This document shows, in pieces, positions 1 through 6,772 of a stretch of 11,937 nucleotides of DNA. The notes beneath the pieces are model-generated. The model did not search any database. It saw nothing but the letters and a program-made list of their open reading frames with translations, and was not told where the DNA came from. Origin of the DNA: DASXRC01 sp036506495 (lineage in GTDB: Bacteria > Actinomycetota > Actinomycetes > Mycobacteriales > Micromonosporaceae); assembly GCA_036506495.1 (NCBI GenBank), contig DASXRQ010000031.1:1-11937 (forward strand). Reading direction: 5' to 3'. Both the position numbers and the translations under genes were made by a program. Position 1 is the first letter of the stretch. Every line of letters starts with the position of its first letter.

Positions 1-71
1 GCCCACTGCAGCGCGCGGCGGCCGCCCTCGGACCCGTCGACGCCGACGATGATCCGACGCATGTTCTCCAT
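1..71 (-). CDS. Universal stress protein (UspA family), N-terminal fragment
   Basis: Only the first 23 codons are in the window; the gene continues past the left edge. They read MENMRRIIVGVDGSEGGRRALQW, the usual opening of a UspA domain: a first beta strand (RRIIVGVDGS) followed by a helix starting with the RRALQWA pattern. Usp proteins are cytoplasmic, often ATP-binding, and accumulate under stress, hypoxia or dormancy. The ATG at 71-69 is preceded by AAGGAGG about 4 nt upstream; a second in-frame ATG at 62-60 would also leave the domain intact, with a 13-nt spacing. The gene begins 17 nt after the stop of the alcohol dehydrogenase, so the two are very likely cotranscribed. The ATP-binding G-x2-G-x9-G(S/T) motif would lie outside the window, so ATP binding cannot be judged, nor whether this is a single or tandem Usp protein. 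Confidence 0.88.
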   Translation of the reverse strand, partial: MENMRRIIVGVDGSEGGRRALQW

Positions 72-88
72 GGCTCCTCCTTCCACGA

Positions 89-1129
89 TCAACTGCGAGA
101 CACGACGACCTTCAACGCCCCCGACGTCGTCGGCGATCCGAAGACGTCGTACGCGTCGAGGAACTGGTCGAACCCGAACCGGTGCGTGATTATGCTGCCG
201 ACGTCGAGCTGGCCGGCACCGAGCATGCGCAGCAGCGTCGGCGTCGAGTACGTGTCGACCAAGCCGGTCGTGATGGTCACGTTGCGGATCCACAGGTCCT
301 CGAGGTGCAGCGTCGCCGGCTTGCCGTGCACGCCGATGTTGGCGACCCGTCCGCCGGGGCGGACGAGCGCGGTGCACAGCTCAAACGTCTCGGGCACCCC
401 GACCGCTTCGATCACCACGTCGGCGCCGAGTCCCTCGGTGAGCGCCAGAATCCCCGCGGCCGGGTCGGCGTCGGCGCTGACCGTCATGTCCGCGCCGAAC
501 TGCTTCGCGGCTTGCAGCCGGCTGTCCGCCTTGTCGATGGCGACGATGTGCGACGGCGAGTAGAGCTTGGCCGTCAGAATCGCGGCGAGCCCAATCGGAC
601 CCGCGCCGACCACGACGACGGTGTCGCCGGGTCGAACTTGGCCGTTGAGCACGCCAACCTCGTACGAGGTGGGCAGGATGTCGGCGAGCATGACGGCCGC
701 CTCGTCGGGGATCGACTCGGGGAGCTTATAGGTGGACAGGTCAGCGAACGGCAGGCGCGCGTATTGCGCCTGGACGCCGTCGACGAGGTGTCCGAGGATC
801 CAGCCACCACCGTTGCGGCACTGGCCGTAGCTTCCGACGCGGCAGTAGCGGCAAACCCCGCACGCCGAGATGCACGAGGCCAGGACTCGGTCGCCCGTGG
901 CCAGGCCGGTGACGCCGGAGCCGACGTCGACCACGGTCCCGACCGCCTCGTGTCCCAGGATCCGTCCGTTCTGGACGGTCGGCACGTCGCCCTTGAGGAT
1001 GTGCAGGTCGGTCCCGCAAATGGTCACCGCGTCGACCCGGATTATCGCGTCGCGCGGGTCGATAATCGAGGGGTCGGGAACGTCGGTCCAGTTCTTCACG
1101 CCCGGCCCGCCGTACACCATTGCCTTCAT
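89..1129 (-). CDS. Zinc-dependent alcohol dehydrogenase (medium-chain MDR family), 346 aa
   Basis: This is a full-length medium-chain dehydrogenase, a cytoplasmic enzyme that oxidises an alcohol or reduces an aldehyde or ketone with NAD(P). Catalytic zinc ligands are visible: Cys38 (in CGTDLH), His60-Glu61 (GHE) and Asp150, the third-ligand position used in secondary alcohol dehydrogenases of the Thermoanaerobacter type. The structural-zinc loop is complete, with Cys90, 93, 96 and 104 in C-x2-C-x2-C-x7-C spacing. The Rossmann motif GAGPIG is at 175-180, and Asp199 at the end of the second beta strand suggests NAD rather than NADP. The ATG at 1129 has a GGGAG site 6 nt upstream. The usp gene follows after 17 nt. 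The exact substrate cannot be named; short-chain primary or secondary alcohols are the usual range. The pairing with Usp hints at a role in anaerobic or stationary-phase redox balance (inference). Confidence 0.93.
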   Translation of the reverse strand: MKAMVYGGPGVKNWTDVPDPSIIDPRDAIIRVDAVTICGTDLHILKGDVPTVQNGRILGHEAVGTVVDVGSGVTGLATGDRVLASCISACGVCRYCRVGSYGQCRNGGGWILGHLVDGVQAQYARLPFADLSTYKLPESIPDEAAVMLADILPTSYEVGVLNGQVRPGDTVVVVGAGPIGLAAILTAKLYSPSHIVAIDKADSRLQAAKQFGADMTVSADADPAAGILALTEGLGADVVIEAVGVPETFELCTALVRPGGRVANIGVHGKPATLHLEDLWIRNVTITTGLVDTYSTPTLLRMLGAGQLDVGSIITHRFGFDQFLDAYDVFGSPTTSGALKVVVSRS

Positions 1130-1267
1130 CGCTGACTCCCGTCACTCGGTGGCGACGCGAGGTCGTAAACAGCGGTGCAACCGCAGAGCGCGGCCGGGGT
1201 CGCCGGTTTCGACTCCAGCCTGAGGCGCGGGGCGTCGTGGGTTCAGTGCCGAAGCACCTCAACCCGC

Positions 1268-1281
1268 GGGACGTTCGACCC
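1268..1281. promoter_or_regulatory. Imperfect inverted repeat resembling a DosR/DevR-type box
   Basis: On the minus strand the site reads GGGTCGAACGTCCC: arms GGGTC and GTCCC around 4 nt. The DosR/DevR hypoxia box core is GGGAC-N4-GTCCC, so 9 of 10 arm positions match. It sits about 140 nt upstream of the alcohol dehydrogenase start and just past the stop of the preceding oxidase gene. Position and gene content (adh-usp) make a hypoxia regulator binding site conceivable, but the flanking bases do not match the extended motif. In GC-rich DNA such a site can arise by chance. Confidence 0.2.
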
Positions 1282-1291
1282 AGGGCGACCG

Positions 1292-2692
1292 CTACGGCAG
1301 CCGGATGCTCTGTGGATGGCGGAAGAAGTCCGTTTGGTCGTACCGTTTCTTCACCTGCTGCAGCCGCGCGTAGTTGGCGCCGTAGTAGGCGGACGGCCAG
1401 TCCCGCAGGTCCTCGTCCGCGTAGTTCTGGTACACCTCGCCGTTGAGATACGGGCGCAGGCTCGCCGCGAGGTCGTCCGCCCAGGCGACGTTGGCGTCGG
1501 TCTCGTCGTCGCGTTCCCACAGCGAGATGATCGAAATGTAGAACAGCGACGACCGATGGACGAAGGCCGTCGCATCGGCCGGTACGTGGGCGATCGCGCC
1601 GCCCCCGAGCAGGTCGAACCGGGCCATCGAGTAGCCGGACGGAATACGCCGGAACCGGTCGACGATGTGGGCGAAGGCCTCGTCGTCGAAGCCGCCGTCG
1701 CGAAAGTATCCGCCGCGCCACTTCGACTGCAGGCCGTACACGATCTCCTCGCCGAGCGACCGTTGTAGGTCGTCGTACGAGGTCGGCGCGAATGCGTCGA
1801 ACAGCGGCCGCCCGACCGAGCGGATCGGCGCGAGATGTCGCTCGGCGTCCGACGGGGGGCCCGCGTACAGGCCGTAGAGCAGCACGACCTTTTCACCGTC
1901 GGGATAGGGGTCGGTCGTGAGCACCAGGAACAGCCCGAGGCGATCGTCGTCGCGGTCGAGATACAGGTCCCGGTACGCCCGCAGGACGTCCTCCGCCTGC
2001 TCGATCGGCCACCCGATCAGGCCGCCCACCACCGTCTTCGGCACGGGATCGAGGCGGTACTTCAGGCGCGTCACCACGCCGAAACCGCCCCCGCCGGCGC
2101 CCCGCAGCGCCCACAGCAGGTCGGGATGCTCGTCCTCCGCGACCCGCAGCACACGAGCACCCGCATCGACCACTTCAGCCTCGACGATGTGGTCGCACGC
2201 CAGCCCGTAGCGCCGCCCCAGGAAGCCATACCCGCCGCCGAGGCTGTATCCGGCGTTCGAGACCGTGGGGCATTCGCCGCCGGGCACCGCGTAGCCATGA
2301 GGCAGCCCAGCCTCGCCCTCGGCCGTGACGTCGACGTAGGTGACGCGGTCGACGTCGCGCCACCCACAGCCCGCCTCAACGTTGGCGGTCGCGGTAGCCG
2401 GGTCGAACGTGACCCGCTTCATCGAGGCGAGGTCGATCACGAGTCCCCGATCAACGAGTGAGAACCCGCAGGCGTGGTGGCCCCCACCACGGACGGAGAC
2501 CGGCAGCCCGGCCTCGCGGGCGAATGCGACCGCCGTGACGACATCCTCCGTGCCGGTGCACTGGCACAGGATCGCCGGGCGGTTCCTGATTCCGGTATTG
2601 AACATCACCCGGGCACGCTCGTAGCCGGGATCGTGCGGGGTGAGGATCGCGCCACCGAACCGGGCGCGGAGCGTCGAGAGGTCAGCGGGCAC
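1292..2692 (-). CDS. FAD-dependent oxidase of the berberine bridge enzyme (BBE-like) type, 466 aa
   Basis: The N-terminal half is a PCMH-type FAD-binding domain: RNRPAILCQC near residues 37-45, RGGGHHACG at 68-76, CPTVSNAGYSLGGGYG at 141-156 and RRYGLACDH at 160-168. By alignment with berberine bridge enzyme, His72 and Cys141 are the two residues that carry bicovalently linked FAD, so a bicovalent flavin is predicted. The C-terminal BBE motif is complete (YQNYADEDLRDW, then YYGANYARLQQVKKRYD, near residues 418-452). The family oxidises alcohols, sugars, lactones or alkaloid-like substrates and passes electrons to oxygen. No signal peptide is seen, so it is probably cytoplasmic. The start is GTG at 2692-2690 with CAGGA 9 nt upstream; an ATG at 2702 is out of frame. 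An imperfect inverted repeat (GAGACG/CGTCCC, plus strand 2720-2736) lies just upstream. No biosynthetic cluster surrounds it, so the substrate is unknown. Confidence 0.9.
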   Translation of the reverse strand: MPADLSTLRARFGGAILTPHDPGYERARVMFNTGIRNRPAILCQCTGTEDVVTAVAFAREAGLPVSVRGGGHHACGFSLVDRGLVIDLASMKRVTFDPATATANVEAGCGWRDVDRVTYVDVTAEGEAGLPHGYAVPGGECPTVSNAGYSLGGGYGFLGRRYGLACDHIVEAEVVDAGARVLRVAEDEHPDLLWALRGAGGGGFGVVTRLKYRLDPVPKTVVGGLIGWPIEQAEDVLRAYRDLYLDRDDDRLGLFLVLTTDPYPDGEKVVLLYGLYAGPPSDAERHLAPIRSVGRPLFDAFAPTSYDDLQRSLGEEIVYGLQSKWRGGYFRDGGFDDEAFAHIVDRFRRIPSGYSMARFDLLGGGAIAHVPADATAFVHRSSLFYISIISLWERDDETDANVAWADDLAASLRPYLNGEVYQNYADEDLRDWPSAYYGANYARLQQVKKRYDQTDFFRHPQSIRLP

Positions 2693-2805
2693 GGAACGTC
2701 ATCCTGCCGCACGACAACCGAGACGTACAGCGTCCCGCGCCCACCGCACGCAGACGATGCGCGGTTCGAGGGCCGCGTGCGTGCGACCCCGGACCGCTGC
2801 CCGCC

Positions 2806-3633
2806 TCAACGGCGGCTGAGCTTCACGATGTGCTCCTCGAAATCGAACCCGCAGAAGACGGGCCCGCACGCCACGGCAAACGTGACCGACGCCGCCTTCC
2901 CTCCGGCGAACTTGGTGCCGAACACGGGGAAGACCTCCAGGGACCACGGTCGACTCACGCCGTCGCACGCCACATCCATCGAACCGACGCCAAAGACGAC
3001 GCCTCGTCCGACGCGCTGCTGCAGCTCGACGTCCAGAAACGCGAAGTCGGTTCGGCCGACGCAGGAAATCATTCCGGACACGGTCGCGCTCCCGACCTTC
3101 GCGTTGAAGCGCGCGGTCGGGTTGACCGTCACGTCGACCACTGGCGGCGGCGGCGCCTCCGAGACGCTCAGGTTGAGCGTGCCGCCGTTGCCGCCACCGT
3201 CTAGCTGGTCGTCAATGATGAGCAGGTGGTACGCGGTGCCGGCGAACGTCTCGAACGCGACTGCGCCCGGACCGCAGGTGATGAGCTCGAAGCCGCTCGG
3301 CGTACCGGTCACCACGAGGACCCCGGCAGAGTAGGTGGACTGTGAGACGTCGACCAGCACCGCCTGGTCGGTGGCCGGCGTGAAGGTGTACCAGACACTC
3401 GCGTCCAGGGCGGGGGCGCCGCAGAACTGGTTGGCCTGGGTGTCGTCGGCGTCGGTCGTCGCCTCCGACGTGTCCAGGGTCGCGGCGAACGGCAGCGCGC
3501 CGATTGCTGCCGCGCCCGCGAAGGTGTCGTTGGACGGCGGTGCTGCGTACGCCGGAGCGCCAACGGCGAACGTGGCCAGGGTGGCTACCAACCCGACGGC
3601 GCCGAGCTGAGCGATCCGAGGTGTGACTCGCAC
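2806..3633 (-). CDS. Secreted two-domain protein of unknown function, 275 aa
   Basis: The protein begins with a signal peptide: arginines near the start, a hydrophobic stretch at about 9-26, and a likely AYA-A cleavage after residue 30. Domain 1 (about 32-158) opens with APPSNDTFAGAAAIGALPF and contains DASVWYTFTP and a glycine-rich IDDQLDGGGNGGTL. This resembles beta-sandwich bacterial pre-peptidase-type domains and carries Cys71 and Cys120. A PPPP linker at 161-164 leads to domain 2 (about 166-275), which starts VDVTVNPTARFNAKVGSATVSG and holds Cys191, 223, 256 and 261, probably two disulfides. From memory domain 2 resembles the actinobacterial DUF6299 type; I could not confirm this. The mature protein should be extracellular with no membrane or wall anchor. 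The GTG start at 3633-3631 has AAAGGAG 5 nt upstream. It is divergent from the transaldolase, and a gap of 113 nt precedes the oxidase on the same strand. No catalytic motif was recognised. Confidence 0.85.
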   Translation of the reverse strand: MRVTPRIAQLGAVGLVATLATFAVGAPAYAAPPSNDTFAGAAAIGALPFAATLDTSEATTDADDTQANQFCGAPALDASVWYTFTPATDQAVLVDVSQSTYSAGVLVVTGTPSGFELITCGPGAVAFETFAGTAYHLLIIDDQLDGGGNGGTLNLSVSEAPPPPVVDVTVNPTARFNAKVGSATVSGMISCVGRTDFAFLDVELQQRVGRGVVFGVGSMDVACDGVSRPWSLEVFPVFGTKFAGGKAASVTFAVACGPVFCGFDFEEHIVKLSRR

Positions 3634-3740
3634 GACTACTCCTTTCGTGTGGTCGGATCACCGCGGGCGCCGGCGACCCATACCTGCTCGACGCGGTCGA
3701 CGGGGGGCCGGTTGCGCATTGTCGGATGTCAATCAAATCC

Positions 3741-3755
3741 CTACCGGCGCGGTAG
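3741..3755. promoter_or_regulatory. Short perfect inverted repeat in the divergent intergenic region
   Basis: CTACCG and CGGTAG form a perfect 6-bp inverted repeat around GCG. It lies between the divergent secreted-protein gene and the transaldolase, in the only relatively AT-richer stretch of this 220-bp region (AATCAAATCC precedes it). It could be half of an operator serving either promoter. Assignment rests only on symmetry and position. Confidence 0.25.
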
Positions 3756-3771
3756 CCAGATCATCCGGGCC

Positions 3772-3804
3772 AACCGGCCGGTTCCGTCCGGCGAGGGCTA
3801 GCCT
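3772..3804 (+). promoter_or_regulatory. 12-bp palindrome followed by a -10-like hexamer upstream of transaldolase
   Basis: AACCGGCCGGTT (3772-3783) is a perfect 12-bp palindrome. A TAGCCT hexamer (TAnnnT, an actinobacterial -10 form) follows at 3799-3804. With a normal 17-18 nt spacer the -35 position would fall inside the palindrome, so a protein bound there would block or activate this promoter. The predicted transcript would start near 3811, leaving a leader of about 43 nt before the ATG at 3854. No consensus -35 is present, so the promoter call is weak. Confidence 0.3.
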
Positions 3805-3853
3805 GGTTAATAGCGCCAACCACTCTTGGTGAAATTCTGATGGGGGATGACGG

Positions 3854-4951
3854 ATGAACGGCATACAGCAGCTGCGCGAATCCGGCGTGTCGGTGTGGCT
3901 CGACACACTCTCGCGGGATCTGCTCGCCAGCGGAGACTTCCAGCGGTTGATCGATCGTGGCGTCACGGGTGCCACCTCGAATCCGACGATTTTCGCCAAG
4001 GCAATCACGGAGTCTTCGGCGTACGACGAGCAGCTCCGCGGCCTCTCGGCGTCGCACGTCCGCGACCCGCGGGAGCTGTTCTTCGCCCTCGCCCTCGACG
4101 ACGTCCGCGCCGCGGCCGCCCGCCTGCGCGCGGTCTACGACGCCACATCCGGCTGGGACGGCTACGTCTCCTTCGAGTGCACGCCCGACATCGCGAACGA
4201 TGCCGCCGCGACCATCGAACAGGCGAGCGACCTGTGGAGCCGGCTCAACCTGCCCAACGTGATGATCAAGGTGCCCGCCACTCGAGCCGGCGTCACCGCC
4301 ATCGCGGAACTCACCGCCCGTGGCGTCAACGTCAACGTCACCCTGCTGTTCGCGTTGCAGCGCTACGACGAGGTCATCGACGCGTATCTGGGCGGGTTGG
4401 AGCGCCGCGTCGAGGGCGGCCAACCGATCGACCGCATCGCGTCCGTGGCGTCCTTCTTCGTGTCCCGAATCGACACCAAGGCGGACGCTCACCTGTCGGC
4501 CGATTCACCGCTCCGCGGGCGGATCGCCGTCGCGAACGCTCAACTGGCCTACCGACTCTACGAGCACCGGTTCGCGACCGAACGGTGGCAGGCCCTCGGT
4601 CGCCACGGCGGCCAGCACCAGCGCCCATTGTGGGCCAGCACGGGCACCAAGAACCCCGACTACTCGGACGTGCTCTACGTGGAACAGCTGATCACCCCGG
4701 GCGCCGTCAACACCATGCCGCTGGCGACGCTGAACGCATTTGACGATCACGGCGACGTCCACGCGGGCAGTGTCGACCCCGGTGTCGCCGAGCACACCCT
4801 CGAGTCCGCTCGCGCCGCCGGCGTCGCGCTCGACGCGATCACCGCCGCCCTTGAGACCGAAGGCGTGCAATCCTTCGAGGACTCATACGACCAACTCATC
4901 GGCTGCATCAACCACAAGCTCGGCGCCCTGACGTCGCAAGCGCGCGGCTGA
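3854..4951 (+). CDS. tal: Transaldolase, 365 aa
   Basis: Transaldolase moves a dihydroxyacetone unit from sedoheptulose-7-phosphate to glyceraldehyde-3-phosphate in the non-oxidative pentose phosphate pathway, in the cytoplasm. The Schiff-base lysine is Lys139 in NVMIKVPAT (codon 4268-4270). Other family landmarks are Asp17 (VWLDTLSRDLL), TSNPTIF at 41-47, NVNVTLLFA at 159-167, SFFVSRIDTK near 206 and LWASTGTKNPDYSD near 259. The length fits the longer actinobacterial form (about 370 aa) rather than the 220-aa fructose-6-phosphate aldolase-like type. The ATG at 3854 follows GGGGGA with a 7-nt spacing. Actinobacterial tal normally sits with transketolase, zwf and opcA. Here neither neighbour is a sugar-phosphate enzyme, so this may be a second, separately regulated copy (inference). 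It ends 12 nt before the convergent FUSC gene. Confidence 0.95.
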   Translation: MNGIQQLRESGVSVWLDTLSRDLLASGDFQRLIDRGVTGATSNPTIFAKAITESSAYDEQLRGLSASHVRDPRELFFALALDDVRAAAARLRAVYDATSGWDGYVSFECTPDIANDAAATIEQASDLWSRLNLPNVMIKVPATRAGVTAIAELTARGVNVNVTLLFALQRYDEVIDAYLGGLERRVEGGQPIDRIASVASFFVSRIDTKADAHLSADSPLRGRIAVANAQLAYRLYEHRFATERWQALGRHGGQHQRPLWASTGTKNPDYSDVLYVEQLITPGAVNTMPLATLNAFDDHGDVHAGSVDPGVAEHTLESARAAGVALDAITAALETEGVQSFEDSYDQLIGCINHKLGALTSQARG

Positions 4952-4963
4952 CGTCGTGTCCGG

Positions 4964-6535
4964 TCACGCCGGCGATCCGCCGTCGCCGGCTGACGGCCTC
5001 GAATGGCCGCCCGGCCGCTCAGCTTCGGCGTCGGTCGCCTCGGCGGGCTCCACCGTGGCGCGCGGACTCTCCGCCGGAGCTGTCTCCTCCGCCAGCGAGC
5101 GGGGCCGCGGCACCCGGCTGCGCGCGGCCTCCGCGAGGTCCACCGCCTCGGCGGCCACCTCCGCCGCGGCATGCGCGACCGCTGCCGCGTCGGCGGCCGC
5201 GACGGCTTCGACGGCCGCCTCGTCCGCCCGGACGACGGTGTCGGCGTCGGGCGGCCTCCTGCGCAGCGCACGTACGTCATCGGCGACCGCCTGTGCCCCG
5301 GCCTCCGCAGCCGCGGCGGCGTTCGCGGCAGCCTCGGCGGCCACGTCGATCACCCGACGGACGGCCTGCCGCGGCCGCTCGGCGATGAGCGGTGGGCGCC
5401 AGGGCTCGGACGCGGGACGTACCGCCGCCTCGATCTCCACCCGCAACCGGTCGACGGCGGCCAGCAGCGCACCGTGCTGCTGCCAGGCCGCCGCGTCGGC
5501 CTGGGGGTCGACCAGCAGTAGGTGGCCAAGCCGGTCGCGTCGGCGGTGGAGGTCGACCAGGTTCTCCTGCACGCTGGCGCGGGCCGTCTCGACCGGTCCG
5601 GCACCCGCGGCGACCTCGGCCACGCCACCCATGGCCTCGGCGGCGCTTTCGAGGACGGCGGCGAGTTCGGCGCGAGCCTCTGGGCCGTACGCCTCGGTGT
5701 CCTTGTCCGACGGCAGGTAGAACGTGCGGTCGAACATCTCCCGGCATAGCGTCCGCAGGAGGATGTAGCACAGCTCCATCCCGGTCAGCGCGGTGCGCAG
5801 CCGCGGCTGGGCCTCGCGGACCTCGTCGCCACGCGGATTGAGCAGCGCGCTCTGCTCTGCACGCGCGAGGGACTCGGCCGCCCGGGAAACGTACGGGCCC
5901 AAGGCCCGCGCGTCGTTGAGCCAGCGGTCGGCCGCCGCGCGCGACCACCCCTTGCGCAGCTCCCCGGCCAACCCGCGCAGGAACTCAGCCAGCCGCGCGG
6001 CCAGGTCTCCGATAGCTGCGCCGGCCGGCCGCACGTGCACCGGCGGGGCGACGGCGAAGTTGACCGCGACGCCGATCGCGGCGCCGAGGAGCGTCTCGTA
6101 CACCCGGCCGACGGCCGCGCTCTCGGCTCCCACGCCGCCGACGGCGAGCACGAGCATCGCGCTGACGGGTACCTCGACCGCGTGCGGTCCCAGGCGCAGG
6201 AACGGCCCGACGGCGAGCGACACGGCCACCACGGCGCCGAGGCTCCACCAACTCAGCCCGACGAAGGTGGCGATGCCTACCGCCAGGAGCACGCCGGCCA
6301 GCACGCTGAAGATGCGCTGGATGCCCTGGGCTACGGTCTCGTACACGGTCAGCTGGACCACCAGCAGTGCGGTCAACGGCGCGAGGATCGGCGCTTGACT
6401 CGTGTTGAGCTGGTCGGCGACGACGTAGGACAGCACCGCGGCGAGTGTGGACTTGGCGGTGCGCAGGCCCGGCACGCGGCCGAACCGTGCCAGCATGGCG
6501 GTGCGCGGATGGCGGACAAGAGGGGGGATCCGCAT
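4964..6535 (-). CDS. FUSC-family inner membrane protein with alanine-rich C-terminal tail, 523 aa
   Basis: Residues about 29-165 hold roughly six hydrophobic segments in the pattern of the FUSC/aromatic acid exporter superfamily, including GIQRIFSVLAGVLLAVG (71-87) and RVYETLLGAAIGVAVNFAV (144-162). These are the two R-x-n-G repeats typical of the family. A long cytoplasmic helical region follows (about 170-390), containing RRDRLGHLLLVDP. Residues 393-472 are about 45% alanine, with charged residues spaced as in a coiled coil, and the last 50 residues are Pro/Glu/Ser-rich and probably disordered. FUSC proteins are linked to export of aromatic acids or other small molecules, but the substrate here is unknown. 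The ATG at 6535 has GAGGAGGAG directly upstream. The gene stands alone: convergent with tal and divergent from the DUF3068 gene. Confidence 0.85.
   Translation of the reverse strand: MRIPPLVRHPRTAMLARFGRVPGLRTAKSTLAAVLSYVVADQLNTSQAPILAPLTALLVVQLTVYETVAQGIQRIFSVLAGVLLAVGIATFVGLSWWSLGAVVAVSLAVGPFLRLGPHAVEVPVSAMLVLAVGGVGAESAAVGRVYETLLGAAIGVAVNFAVAPPVHVRPAGAAIGDLAARLAEFLRGLAGELRKGWSRAAADRWLNDARALGPYVSRAAESLARAEQSALLNPRGDEVREAQPRLRTALTGMELCYILLRTLCREMFDRTFYLPSDKDTEAYGPEARAELAAVLESAAEAMGGVAEVAAGAGPVETARASVQENLVDLHRRRDRLGHLLLVDPQADAAAWQQHGALLAAVDRLRVEIEAAVRPASEPWRPPLIAERPRQAVRRVIDVAAEAAANAAAAAEAGAQAVADDVRALRRRPPDADTVVRADEAAVEAVAAADAAAVAHAAAEVAAEAVDLAEAARSRVPRPRSLAEETAPAESPRATVEPAEATDAEAERPGGHSRPSAGDGGSPA
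4968..4990. terminator. GC-rich stem-loop between convergent genes, possible bidirectional terminator
   Basis: GCCGGCGA (4968-4975) and TCGCCGGC (4983-4990) form a perfect 8-bp stem with a 7-nt loop, starting 17 nt after the transaldolase stop and overlapping the last codons of the FUSC gene. There is no T-tract on either side, as is common for actinobacterial terminators. It is placed where both convergent transcripts would need to stop, but a GC-rich coding sequence can form such stems by chance. Confidence 0.4.
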
Positions 6536-6772
6536 CGCTCCTCCTCAACGGGCGACCGCGCAGCGGTACACGTCCATTGTCCGGTCCCGCGTCGTTCGTT
6601 CGCCGATGATGCCAGTACACGGCGGTCTTCGTGATGTCGAAGATGGGCCGGCCGCTCCGTTCGACCGCGATGGCTAGTGCGTAAACGACAGCTGACCCTC
6701 ATATCGGAGTTTTGGCCCTATTTCGTCCCAACCGGGCTAACCTTGGCTGGGATCGTCCTTCCGGGGGTTGAG
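6536..6772. promoter_or_regulatory. Divergent intergenic region between FUSC and DUF3068 genes
   Basis: This stretch of 237 bp must carry promoters for both flanking genes. On the plus strand TAACCT (6738-6743), in the context GGGCTAACCT, is a plausible -10 about 30 nt before the DUF3068 ATG. The similar GGGCTAGCCT precedes the transaldolase at 3795-3804. On the minus strand TCGACA (6640-6635) with TACTGG 17 nt further on is a weak candidate for the FUSC gene. Neither has a strong partner hexamer. No gene or RNA structure was recognised in it. Confidence 0.3.

Noticed and set aside
182..1135. Plus-strand open frame of 317 codons opposite the alcohol dehydrogenase
   Set aside because: It is the antisense shadow of a well-supported gene in GC-rich DNA; its translation is rich in Arg, Asp, Gly and Val with no domain, and the opposite frame has all MDR motifs.
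3727..3732. Perfect TTGACA -35 hexamer on the minus strand upstream of the secreted-protein gene
   Set aside because: At 16-19 nt spacing only GC-rich sequence follows, with no -10-like hexamer, so it was not called a promoter.
3840..3857. Five-codon open frame (ATG at 3840) ending in TGA overlapping the tal start codon
   Set aside because: It is too short to judge and has no ribosome site of its own; most likely chance, since the GGGGGA inside it serves as the tal ribosome site.
3847..4743. Plus-strand Arg-rich frame overlapping transaldolase
   Set aside because: It is an out-of-frame reading of tal with the Arg/Pro/Gly excess typical of a shifted GC-rich gene.
4956..5720. Plus-strand open frame of 254 codons opposite the FUSC tail
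   Set aside because: Its Ser/Ala-only composition mirrors the alanine-rich codons on the other strand, and it has no ribosome binding site or motif.
6712..6731. TTGG...CCAA 20-bp imperfect inverted repeat before the DUF3068 gene, considered as a DosR box
   Set aside because: The outer bases fit, but the central GGGAC/GTCCC positions do not match.
6677..6772. N-terminal extension of the DUF3068 protein from GTG 6677
   Set aside because: There is no Shine-Dalgarno site before it, the extra 32 residues do not fit the family N-terminus, and ATG 6773 has a good site.
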